Below, piece by piece: positions 1 to 8,473 of a DNA stretch of 64,000 nt. The DNA is from BNXB01 sp031548005. GTDB lineage: Bacteria > Bacteroidota > Bacteroidia > Bacteroidales > Azobacteroidaceae. Under the pieces are notes generated by a model. That model saw only the letters and a list, made by a program, of their open reading frames with translations, ran no database searches and was not told where the DNA came from. Location: assembly GCA_031548005.1 (NCBI GenBank), contig JAVBRK010000021.1, positions 1 to 64,000 on the forward strand, given 5' to 3'. Each line of letters opens with the position of its first letter. The stretch's first letter is position 1. A program made the translations under genes and the position numbers.

Positions 1-1
1 T

Positions 2-1351
2 GGCGGAAACCGCAGCTGGGGGCTGGACAACCTGATGAACTACCAGTCGGGGACACACCTGGCCAAGTGGCAGTGGGACCAGATCTTCTCTACCGCCCTG
101 ATCAATAACCCCTTCGAGAGTGATGAGGAGACGATGGCGACGCCGGTTACAGACAACACGAAAGTTACTCTCTGCTTGAATGAAGTCCGTCAGTCATTAA
201 TCACCGGATCACCGGTTCCGGTACGAAACTATGCCCTGCAATCTAAAAACAGCATCTCCCTGTATGGCCGCGAATACAAATTCATCACTATTAAACGTAT
301 GACTACCAACAAACAGTCCATCGTACTGAAAGGAGAAAAACCTGAAATATTCAATGAAAAAAATATATACGGAGAAATACAATACTGCATCGGATATTCA
401 AATAAAGCCATAACCATTGTCCTGAAAACAAAAGAAGACCGGGAGAACCTGCTGGCCTATCTGAATCTCAAAAGATCCGGGAGTTTCCTGCTTTTTGTCG
501 CCGGTTACAACATTACAAATGAACTGAAAGAATATTTAAACAAAAACGAAGGGAACAAACCGGAAAGCGAAAGCTGGAAAGACCTGGTTATCGGATTTCT
601 GGATAAATCGCCTCAGAATACAGATGCCAAGGACTACTGGGGAAGCCACTTCCCCGGCGCCATGGCATTGCGATTAAAATCTAAAAAGGTAACTTATTTA
701 TCCGGTCATGACAACATCGGCACATCGAATCATAAAATTATTGCTAACTTTGTGAACAGTGTCGCAGGATCGAGTTTGGCCCGAAATCCTCTGTCTTTAT
801 GCTATCAAAATTTTTCATGCGTACAGTTATCGACTACGCCCAACGTCGCAGGATTCAACCAGCGTCGCAGCAATGGCCGGAAGTTCGGAAAGGATTATGT
901 TTCGGAATTGGAATTAAATTGCATCCGGAACCCGGAAGGTTTCGTACTCGACACCGTCGATGTTGTTTGTCACAGCATGGGATTTGCACATGCACTGGGA
1001 GTGATCGATGTGCTGAGAGAAGCGAAGAACACAACCCTGAAAGGACTGACATTCGGACGTTTTTACATTGTTGCTCCCGAGAACGCCTGCAGCGGAGAAG
1101 TGACCCCTGATGAGTGGGAAGAAATCTGTCAATACGGAAGCAGTGAAGAGAAATTGATAGATCAACCGTGGTTGCAGGACGGCGTGGCTCCGCAGTGCCC
1201 GGTGGGTGGAATCGGCCCCTACAGGGCTTACATCCCCCAGGGAGATAAAAATACTCCCCAGGGATTCTTAGACAGCCATTATATCGACAACTATATGTGG
1301 ATTTTTAATTTGAAGCCAGATGAAAAAGGTTTTATAACAATAAGAAAATAA
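2..1351 (+). CDS. 3' part of a large protein ending in a lipase-like alpha/beta-hydrolase domain
   Basis: The reading frame is open to the left edge, so the true start lies outside the window; the ATG at 35 is only the first visible Met. The C-terminal half carries VVCHSMG, with its Ser at about residue 314 counted from that ATG. This resembles the nucleophile elbow GxSxG of lipases and PGAP1-like hydrolases, but Cys replaces the first Gly. A His in LDSHYIDNY near the C-terminus could complete a triad. I do not recognise the family by name and see no signal peptide in the visible part. A small membrane protein gene starts 13 bases after the stop, an arrangement seen for toxic effectors and their immunity proteins; that link is inference. 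A housekeeping esterase or part of a longer modular protein is also possible. Confidence 0.6.
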   Translation, partial: GGNRSWGLDNLMNYQSGTHLAKWQWDQIFSTALINNPFESDEETMATPVTDNTKVTLCLNEVRQSLITGSPVPVRNYALQSKNSISLYGREYKFITIKRMTTNKQSIVLKGEKPEIFNEKNIYGEIQYCIGYSNKAITIVLKTKEDRENLLAYLNLKRSGSFLLFVAGYNITNELKEYLNKNEGNKPESESWKDLVIGFLDKSPQNTDAKDYWGSHFPGAMALRLKSKKVTYLSGHDNIGTSNHKIIANFVNSVAGSSLARNPLSLCYQNFSCVQLSTTPNVAGFNQRRSNGRKFGKDYVSELELNCIRNPEGFVLDTVDVVCHSMGFAHALGVIDVLREAKNTTLKGLTFGRFYIVAPENACSGEVTPDEWEEICQYGSSEEKLIDQPWLQDGVAPQCPVGGIGPYRAYIPQGDKNTPQGFLDSHYIDNYMWIFNLKPDEKGFITIRK

Positions 1352-1364
1352 ACTTTATTTAAGA

Positions 1365-2399
1365 ATGGACAACAACAAAATTTTATTGAAAATACTTGCT
1401 ACTTCACTGGCGGTGTTTTTTATTATTGCATTGTACTTTTTTCAGGATCTAAACAAATCATCAGAAATTGCAGCTTTCCTGATTACCCTGTCTGTCAAAA
1501 TCAAATTATTTCTGATCAGTTTAGTCTTTTCAGGAATAATCACCTTAATATCAGAGGTTTTACTGAACAAAAGGAAATCAGTCGTTTACTATGTTTTCCC
1601 ATTTACATTGATATTATTTTCCATCTGGTATATACACATTTGCCGTAATTTTACCGAAGAAAAACATACAACTGAGCAAGAGAGGGAGGAAGCGCTATTG
1701 GACATCGAAGAAGAAAATAAAAAAGAAACCGAAAAATTACTAAAAAAAGCAGAATTCTACACTCCTGCCGGTCGCATCCTGACTGAAGATACCAGTAGAA
1801 TAAAAAATGGAATAAAACAACTGCTCACCAGCCATAACGATTCAACCAACGACAAATGCAGACTGGCTCTGATCAATAATCTGTTGGACCTCCGTTATTC
1901 GGCATCCGACTCAGCCATATTGACTTCTAAGTCCTCCACCCTGAACTGCACCTGGATTACCTATTCCCCCGATTTCAACCATTTACTATCCCTGTTCACT
2001 TACAGAAGTTCAGAACTCATCAACTCAAAAAAAACTTATGAGGGGATACTCCTATTTGTAAAAAAAGAAAAAGACGATTACTTGTGTTATTCATATACCT
2101 ATCCGATGTCGCAAGGCACGTACCTTTCAAGAGAAGGCATTTATTACGAAGCGATAGCCCGCCATTTGAAGGTCTTTGGAAATTACACTTTAAAATATGA
2201 TCCGGGAAAGAAGTACAGTGGGTTTCCCCATCCTACACAGAAATCTTTTTGGACGGCCCCATTCTTTTTTGATACCATTAAAATTGAGAATCAATCATTT
2301 CTGAGATTTCAGACCGAATTGGGTTATGATTATGAACGAAAAATACAAAAATACATCCCACGAATGGCTTTAGTTATAAACCGGACAGATTCAATATAA
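1365..2399 (+). CDS. Hypothetical membrane protein with three N-terminal TM helices
   Basis: Predicted protein of 344 aa that I cannot assign to a family. Three hydrophobic stretches (about residues 8-27, 35-60 and 72-92) are followed by a highly charged, probably coiled-coil stretch (about 96-130, rich in E and K) and then a soluble domain of about 210 residues. The gene starts 13 bases after the lipase-motif gene and is clearly AT-richer than the genes downstream, so the two are probably co-transcribed. An immunity or anchoring role for the upstream protein is conceivable but not shown. Its stop codon ends at 2399 and the convergent ATPase gene ends at 2400, leaving no intergenic base. Confidence 0.7.
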   Translation: MDNNKILLKILATSLAVFFIIALYFFQDLNKSSEIAAFLITLSVKIKLFLISLVFSGIITLISEVLLNKRKSVVYYVFPFTLILFSIWYIHICRNFTEEKHTTEQEREEALLDIEEENKKETEKLLKKAEFYTPAGRILTEDTSRIKNGIKQLLTSHNDSTNDKCRLALINNLLDLRYSASDSAILTSKSSTLNCTWITYSPDFNHLLSLFTYRSSELINSKKTYEGILLFVKKEKDDYLCYSYTYPMSQGTYLSREGIYYEAIARHLKVFGNYTLKYDPGKKYSGFPHPTQKSFWTAPFFFDTIKIENQSFLRFQTELGYDYERKIQKYIPRMALVINRTDSI

Positions 2400-3392
2400 T
2401 TATTCGACCACCTCCAGTAATTCTCCGATCGACTTTACCTCTACCGGAGGTTTTTTCCCGGAATAAACAATGATCCGTTCGTTACTGCAATCAATCCTGA
2501 TTCCGGAGTCGGCTGCCACCTCTGTTGCAATACCGTTACGGTTCAGAGCCTTGCAGACCATCGCCTGTACCTGTCCGCTCCCGATAACCTGCACTTGCCT
2601 GTTATACGCATTCCGGATCCGGAAAAGTCCGGACTGCTCATCGAAAACAAAGCCCTCGCTTTTGAAGAATGCACTCAGACGCCCCTGCAGCGCCAGATCT
2701 TCGGGAGTTCCAATGATCATATCCGCTTGCTTGTGCATCAGCCAGAGAACATCGGCGATTTGCAAAGCCAATTCTAAGTCGTGAGTCGAAAGAAAGATCG
2801 TTTTATTGGCTTCCCGGGCCAGCATCAGCAATAACTGCATAATATCGACTTTACTGGGAAAATCAAGAAATGCTGTCGGCTCATCTAAGTAAATAATCGG
2901 GGTTTGTTGAGCCAAAGCTTTGGCAATCATCACTTTCTGCCGCTCTCCGTCGCTCAATGTATGAACTATGCGGGAAGATAAATCTTCAATTTTTACTAAG
3001 GCAATGGATTCTTCTACAATCCGGAGATCCTCTGCTGTTTGTTTTCCCCAAAAACCGGTATAGGGGCTCCTGCCCATCGATACCAACTCTAAAACCGTCG
3101 TATTACGAAGCTCCACCCGCTCAGTCAGTACAATTCCGAGTAACCGGGACAATTCCTTATTGGTATAGTCTCTGATTTCCTTGCCCCGTACAACTATTTT
3201 CCCTCCTAATGACGGAATAAAAGCAGAGAGTGTTTTGAGTAATGTGGATTTTCCGGCTCCGTTCGCACCCAGCAAACAAGTCAGCTCACCACTCCTGATG
3301 GTTGCATTGATATGTCTGGCCACTGGCTTGACACTCTCTTTCAAGGCATATCCAACAGTCAGGTTATCGATACGGACGGTCTCATCCTTCAT
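2400..3392 (-). CDS. ABC transporter ATP-binding protein, FecE/BtuD-like
   Basis: A 330-aa nucleotide-binding subunit of the iron-siderophore/cobalamin importer class. It shows Walker A GANGAGKS (42-49), a signature motif LSDGERQ (146-152) in place of the common LSGGQ, Walker B IIYLDEP (166-172) and the H-loop STHD. About 85 residues follow the core domain, longer than minimal FecE proteins and similar to the C-terminal extension of several Bacteroidales homologues. No permease or substrate-binding protein is encoded beside it, so the partner subunits must lie elsewhere and the substrate cannot be named. It lies 39 bases downstream of the fumarase gene on the same strand and may share its transcript. 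Confidence 0.88.
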   Translation of the reverse strand: MKDETVRIDNLTVGYALKESVKPVARHINATIRSGELTCLLGANGAGKSTLLKTLSAFIPSLGGKIVVRGKEIRDYTNKELSRLLGIVLTERVELRNTTVLELVSMGRSPYTGFWGKQTAEDLRIVEESIALVKIEDLSSRIVHTLSDGERQKVMIAKALAQQTPIIYLDEPTAFLDFPSKVDIMQLLLMLAREANKTIFLSTHDLELALQIADVLWLMHKQADMIIGTPEDLALQGRLSAFFKSEGFVFDEQSGLFRIRNAYNRQVQVIGSGQVQAMVCKALNRNGIATEVAADSGIRIDCSNERIIVYSGKKPPVEVKSIGELLEVVE

Positions 3393-3431
3393 AACACACT
3401 CTCTGCTTTTATCTGATCTCTTTTATTTTAA

Positions 3432-5047
3432 TCAAATCGATTGAAAAAAGTCGTTGCCTTTATCATCTACTAAAATAAACGCCGGAAAATCCTGTACTTC
3501 AATTTTCCAGATAGCCTCCATACCCAATTCGGGATATTCGATGCATTCAATGCTTTTGATATTATTCTGAGCTAAGATTGCAGCCGGTCCACCGATAGAG
3601 CCCAGATAAAAACCGCCATACTTCTTGCAGGCATCGGTTACCTGTTGGCTACGATTCCCTTTGGCCAACATAATCATACTGGCGCCGTGACTTTGGAAAA
3701 GATCGACATACGAGTCCATCCGTCCGGCGGTAGTCGGCCCCATGGATCCACAAGCCATTCCTTGTGGGGTCTTAGCCGGTCCGGCATAATAAATCGGATG
3801 ATCTTTAAGGTATTGCGGAAGCTCTTCCCCGCGGTCGAGTTTCTCTTTCAGTTTTGCATGAGCGATATCACGGCCTACGATGATGGTTCCGTTCAGAGAC
3901 AAACGGGTGGCAACCGGATATTTGCTCAATTCAGACAAAACTTCTTTCATCGGACGGTTGAGGTTGATTTTCACAGCATTCCTTTCCCCTTCATTGCGTA
4001 ATGCTTCCGGAATATATTTCCCCGGATTGTCTTCTAACTTTTCTATCCAGACACCATCTTTATTAATCTTCGCCTTGATATTCCGGTCGGCCGAACAGGA
4101 AACAGCCATTCCCACCGGGCAGGAAGCTCCATGACGCGGTAAACGGACAATACGAATGTCGTGCGCCAGGTATTTCCTCCAAACTGCGCACCCAATCCGA
4201 TTTTGTAAGCCGCCTGAAGCATTTTCTCCTCCAGTTCGGTATCGCGGAAAGCCCGTCCTCCCTCGTTACCCGAAGTCGGAAGTGAATCGTAGTATTTCGT
4301 AGAAGCCAGTTTTACAGTCTTCAAACAAGCATCGGCAGAGGTTCCTCCAATAACAAAAGCAATATGATAAGGCGGACAGGCAGCCGTTCCCAACGATTTC
4401 ATCTTCTCGATCAGAAATTTTTCCAGGGTCTCAGGATTTAATAATGCCTTGGTTTCCTGGAAAAGGTAGGTTTTATTAGAAGATCCACCTCCTTTGGCAA
4501 TGCACAGAAATTTATACTCCATTCCGTCCACAGCCTGGATATCGATCTGTGCAGGCAGGTTACAGCCCGAATTCTTTTCATTGTACATATCCAGAGGGAT
4601 CGTTTGGGAGTAGCGCAGATTTTCTTCAGTATAGGTTTTATAAACGCCCAAAGAGAGCGCCTCTTCGTCTCCACCTCCGGTCCAGACCTGCTGACCCTTC
4701 TTGGCGACGATCGTTGCAGTACCGGTATCCTGACAAAACGGGAGTTTTCCCTTGGCCGAAACTTCCGCATTGCGTAACATGGTCAAAGCTACATATTTAT
4801 CATTTTCACTGGCTTCAGGATCATCTAAGATCCGGAGCACCTGCTTTTGATGTTCCGGCCGTAAAAAGAAAGAACAATCGTGAAAACAAGCATTTGACAT
4901 ACGGGTCAATGCTTCCGGCTGAACCTTGAGTATATCTTTTCCTTCGAAAGAAGAAACAGAAATACCGTCTTTTGTTAACAAATAATACTCGGTTGTATCT
5001 TTGCCCAAAGGAAAGGGCTCCTGAAAATTAAATGGAGGTGTTGCCAT
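3432..5047 (-). pseudogene. Class I (4Fe-4S) fumarate hydratase, interrupted by a -1 frameshift
   Basis: Class I fumarases interconvert fumarate and malate. The N-terminal frame (start 5047) encodes the first ~291 residues, including the cluster cysteines C105 (FCQDTGT) and C224 (AACPPYH). Near 4171-4177 the reading shifts. Restoring one A (or G) in the Lys codon after GAQFGG gives GGKYLAHD and then the rest of the enzyme, with the third cysteine C318 (VSCSAD), ending at 3432. The repaired protein would be about 538 aa, normal for the family, and its three cysteines fall at the positions I recall for E. coli FumA. As written, the first frame runs out of frame to a stop at 4043 and lacks C318, so it should be inactive. 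The gap lies in a short A run, so a sequencing error is a real alternative to mutation. Confidence 0.85.
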
Positions 5048-5107
5048 GCTAAATATTTTATAATTTATTCATTGAAAATAAAAAACAATTCCTCTTAAGG
5101 GTTCAGG

Positions 5108-5115
5108 CAAAGATA
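5108..5115 (-). promoter_or_regulatory. -7 promoter box upstream of the fumarase gene
   Basis: On the minus strand this reads TATCTTTG, matching the Bacteroides -7 consensus TAnnTTTG, about 60 bases before the fumarase ATG. No clear -33 TTG was found at the usual spacing. The assignment rests on the -7 match and position alone. Confidence 0.45.
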
Positions 5116-5148
5116 CGATAAATAGAGAGATTATAATTCATCGCAACT

Positions 5149-7137
5149 TCACTTTTTTATTTTCCTGACTTTTTCAATCATTTCATTTCCCAATTCTGTC
5201 TTCCGCCTTATATGATCCAGAATGGACTGGACAAAGGTATTTTTTTCAAAAGCTCCGCGAACCTGTTCAAAGTCCAGCACCTGCTCACGGTTACTACCGT
5301 CAGCTCCAAATCCGGTACGGGAAGAAAGTGAAAATTCTTTTTTAGCATCCTCGTATAAAATCCGGTCTAATCTCACAACGGCCTCCTGCCACTTCTCAAT
5401 AATCCGGATCACATTTTTCGCGGTTATGTTTTGTGGAGTAATCCGGTAATATTCCTGAATTTTCCCCCAGGCCCAAGTCCATTCTAAAGAATAATAATTT
5501 TCATGTAACTGCTTGAAAACCGCATTGATCTCTTTTAATTTGGAAATTTCACCTAATTCGATTTTGTTAATCAGGTTGTCTATCTCCGTTTTGGGAGCGA
5601 TCAGTCCGGCAATGTCGGACCACTCACCCACCCCAACAGAAGTATCGGGATTGAGCGCTTCCCTCATTTCCTCTTCCGATCCAAAATCGGCTCCCGATAA
5701 ACGGGAAATAATCGAATTCCCAAGAAATTTATTAATGGCAACATCATACAGCTCCAATCCGTTTTTAAGAGAGGAATTTTTGATCTTACAACTCTGGTAA
5801 CTGTAGGTATCGGAAGTTTCACCACTGGTACGCTGCAGTTCTTTCAGGATCCCGACCGCGCGAAACATTTTCTGTACCGTATAGGGGCTCAGCAGATTAA
5901 AATTGATCTGATCCAGTTTATCGGGATCTTTCCGTTTATCCCGTTTGGGAAATTTCTGGGCATCCCTTATTGTACCGACACTCCGGAGGTTCACTCCCGG
6001 CGCCAATACCGTTTGGTCGCCCGCTTCAATAAGATAGGAGAACGGCAGGTTGGAGGTGTCTGAATTCAGGTGATGACGCCCCATGATCAGGGAAAAAGCG
6101 CCGATCCTGGCAGGCCAGAGGATATAGGAGTCGCTGGTAGTCTTCCCTCCACGTTCTATAATACCTTGATGGATAGGGCCTAACTTATACATATGATTGC
6201 TTTGATTCGATCCGGACCCTGCATTCATAAATGAAAACATTCCGGCAATCAATAAAGTCGATTTATGATGAGTTACTGTATAAGGTCCGGCGAAAATAGC
6301 GCAAGCCTCCCCGTTCTCCCCCTGGCAATTACTGAAAAACAGGGAATCGCTCGCAGAATAGGTATGCCCCAGGTGGCAGGCTTGTCCGACAAAACAACGG
6401 GTCAGCATCGTCCCGTCTTCAACATGAGATCCCGAGCTGATGATAAAGTCTTCGGCAATAACCCCGTACCCGATATGTACCGGATCGTACGGGTTACTGT
6501 TGACAGTTCCGTTCTCCAACCGGCAGGCGCCTTCGATCAGGGCATTATCTCCGATATTTACATTCCGGATCAATCCGGTATTGATAATCTTTGCCTGGCT
6601 CCCGACAACACCCGTATCCGAAGCATGTTTCTGCGAATAACGGGAAACCAGTTCCTGCATCTTCCGTATCAGTACGGGCCGGTGCCGGTACAATGCCATA
6701 ATATAAGCAAAATGAGCCGAAAGCTTGTTATTAATCATCACTTCCCGGCCTCCGGTTTCATTCAGCACCGCAACCTCTACTCCATTCCCGAATGAGGAAA
6801 CGCCTTCGACATACATTCCATCCAGATTCCTGATAAAAGTATCGTCGCCGATTTTGTAATTGGCAATATAATTCTGGACACGTTCTATCAGGACGTTATC
6901 TCCGATTTCACAATTGTGCAGGTTCACAGAGTAAAGACCTGAGTGCTTTTTCAAGCCCCCGGGAAGTACAAATTCCTTTTCAAAGATTCCCAATATCACT
7001 TTTCCCGAAAAATGAACCTGAGCAATATAACCGGTTTGAAATGCTTCAGCAACTGAGATATTTTCCCAGTCTTCGGCAGTACAGAAGCTATTTTTCAGGG
7101 ATTCAATTTCTTCGGAAGTCAGTTTTCGGTGTTTCAT
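5149..7137 (-). CDS. DUF4954 family protein with left-handed beta-helix repeats
   Basis: Large protein (662 aa from the chosen start) of the DUF4954 family, which is common in Bacteroidales and of unknown function. The middle part has hexapeptide-like repeats (for example IGDNVLIE, IGDDTFIRN, NIGDNALIEG), as in the left-handed beta-helix of sugar-nucleotide and UDP-GlcNAc acyltransferases, so a transferase role is possible. The C-terminal ~200 residues look helical. The frame stays open up to 7215, but that start would lie inside hflX. The ATG at 7137 is 13 bases after the hflX stop and gives MKHRKLTSEEI, a natural N-terminus; an ATG at 7173 is the alternative. The gene probably forms an operon with hflX. 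Confidence 0.82.
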   Translation of the reverse strand: MKHRKLTSEEIESLKNSFCTAEDWENISVAEAFQTGYIAQVHFSGKVILGIFEKEFVLPGGLKKHSGLYSVNLHNCEIGDNVLIERVQNYIANYKIGDDTFIRNLDGMYVEGVSSFGNGVEVAVLNETGGREVMINNKLSAHFAYIMALYRHRPVLIRKMQELVSRYSQKHASDTGVVGSQAKIINTGLIRNVNIGDNALIEGACRLENGTVNSNPYDPVHIGYGVIAEDFIISSGSHVEDGTMLTRCFVGQACHLGHTYSASDSLFFSNCQGENGEACAIFAGPYTVTHHKSTLLIAGMFSFMNAGSGSNQSNHMYKLGPIHQGIIERGGKTTSDSYILWPARIGAFSLIMGRHHLNSDTSNLPFSYLIEAGDQTVLAPGVNLRSVGTIRDAQKFPKRDKRKDPDKLDQINFNLLSPYTVQKMFRAVGILKELQRTSGETSDTYSYQSCKIKNSSLKNGLELYDVAINKFLGNSIISRLSGADFGSEEEMREALNPDTSVGVGEWSDIAGLIAPKTEIDNLINKIELGEISKLKEINAVFKQLHENYYSLEWTWAWGKIQEYYRITPQNITAKNVIRIIEKWQEAVVRLDRILYEDAKKEFSLSSRTGFGADGSNREQVLDFEQVRGAFEKNTFVQSILDHIRRKTELGNEMIEKVRKIKK

Positions 7138-7150
7138 TTCTATCGGATTT

Positions 7151-8389
7151 TTATTCGGATTGAAGTTCTTCATAATTCTGGAACAGAAAGTCGTTGTACG
7201 GGAAACGCTGCACATGAATTTCTTTCACTTTTTGGTAAAGTATCGATTTCAACTCTTCGATATTATCCCTGTCTTTGGCCGAAATGAATACACAATTTTC
7301 ATGAAGTTTTCCCATCCAGGACTGTTTCAGTTCTTCTAAGGAAATATTCTCTTTCGAAGCCGGAGTCAGGTCGTCGGCATCTTTTTCAATATGAGAGAAG
7401 GCATCGACTTTATTAAAAACAATGATCATCGGCTTCTCTTCTTTGGTAATGTCCCTCAGGGTCTTATTAACGGTCTCGATCTGATCTTCAAAGGCCGGAT
7501 GTGAAATATCCACTACATGCAACAGCAAATCGGCTTCGCGTACTTCGTCGAGGGTCGATTTGAACGATTCGATCAGTTCGGTAGGAAGCTTCCGGATAAA
7601 ACCGACCGTATCGGTTACCAGAAACGCCAGGTTATCGACGGTTACTTTACGAACAGTGGTATCGAGGGTTGCAAACAATTTATTTTCGGCAAATACCTCC
7701 GATTTACTCAACAGGTTCATCAGGGTAGATTTTCCGACATTGGTATAGCCCACAAGCGCCACACGCACCATTTTTCCGCGATTCCGGCGTTGAGTGGCTT
7801 TTTGTTTGTCTATTTCTTTCAAATCTTCTTTCAACTTGGATATTTTAGTCAGAATAATGCGCCGGTCGGTTTCCAACTGGGTTTCTCCCGGGCCACGCAT
7901 GCGAAATCCGCCGCTACCGCCCCCGCTTTGCCGCTCCAGGTGCGTCCAAAGGCGCTTCAACCGGGGCAACATATAATTATACTGAGCCAGCTCTACCTGA
8001 GTTTTGGCATTTGATGTTTGCGCCCGGCTTGCAAAAATATCCAGGATAAGACTGGTACGATCCATGATCCGGACTTTCAGTACAGCTTCGATATTGCGCA
8101 GTTGTTTTGGAGACAATTCATCGTCGAAAATAACCAAACTGATTTCGTGATCCTCATCTTCCACATACCCTTTGATTTCCTGCAATTTTCCGGAACCGAC
8201 AAATGTAACCGGATGAGGCGTTTCCAAACGCTGAACAAAGCGTTTTCCGGCCCGGATCCCGGCCGTATCCGCCAGGAAAGCCAGTTCATCGAGGTATTCC
8301 ATAATCCGGGCTTCGCTTTGTTCCGGGGTTATCAAACCGACCAATACGGCATTCTCCGTAGGTATATCGGTTATAATGAATTCTTTCAT
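7151..8389 (-). CDS. hflX: GTPase HflX
   Basis: HflX is a ribosome-associated GTPase that can split stalled or stress-inactivated 70S ribosomes. The 412-aa protein has the N-terminal HflX domain, the linker motif GGSGGFRMRGPGETQLE (about 157-173) and a GTPase domain with G1 GYTNVGKS (214-221), G3 DTVGF (260-264) and G4 NKVD (326-329). Length and motifs are normal. It is the first gene of a minus-strand pair with the DUF4954 gene and is divergent from the secreted protease gene. Confidence 0.96.
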   Translation of the reverse strand: MKEFIITDIPTENAVLVGLITPEQSEARIMEYLDELAFLADTAGIRAGKRFVQRLETPHPVTFVGSGKLQEIKGYVEDEDHEISLVIFDDELSPKQLRNIEAVLKVRIMDRTSLILDIFASRAQTSNAKTQVELAQYNYMLPRLKRLWTHLERQSGGGSGGFRMRGPGETQLETDRRIILTKISKLKEDLKEIDKQKATQRRNRGKMVRVALVGYTNVGKSTLMNLLSKSEVFAENKLFATLDTTVRKVTVDNLAFLVTDTVGFIRKLPTELIESFKSTLDEVREADLLLHVVDISHPAFEDQIETVNKTLRDITKEEKPMIIVFNKVDAFSHIEKDADDLTPASKENISLEELKQSWMGKLHENCVFISAKDRDNIEELKSILYQKVKEIHVQRFPYNDFLFQNYEELQSE

Positions 8390-8415
8390 TGATCTTTATA
8401 CATTTTTTAGGATTA

Positions 8416-8423
8416 CAAAGATA
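8416..8423 (-). promoter_or_regulatory. -7 promoter box for hflX
   Basis: Minus-strand TATCTTTG (plus-strand CAAAGATA), 26 bases upstream of the hflX ATG, matches TAnnTTTG. No TTG at -33 was found. Confidence 0.45.
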
Positions 8424-8444
8424 TAAATATTTAAGAATATAGCA

Positions 8445-8452
8445 TACCTTTG
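8445..8452 (+). promoter_or_regulatory. -7 promoter box for the secreted protease gene
   Basis: TACCTTTG, matching TAnnTTTG, ends 21 bases before the ATG at 8474. It shows that the in-frame ATG at 8450 overlaps the promoter, so 8474 is the better start. Confidence 0.5.
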
Positions 8453-8473
8453 TCATGTCATAACTCTTTATTT

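Noticed and set aside
4043..4180. Programmed ribosomal frameshift in the fumarase gene
   Set aside because: Class I fumarases are not known to use frameshifting, and no clear heptameric slippery site with a downstream structure is evident; mutation or a missed base in the A run is simpler.
6265..6795. 176-codon open frame on the plus strand
   Set aside because: It is antisense to the well-supported DUF4954 gene and has no recognisable domain or start signal.
7138..7215. Start of the DUF4954 protein at 7215
   Set aside because: It would overlap the hflX coding end by 65 bases with a Cys/Thr/Arg-rich leader; the ATG at 7137 fits better.
7517..8014. 165-codon open frame on the plus strand
   Set aside because: It is antisense to hflX, whose motifs are complete; its composition is that of a shadow frame.
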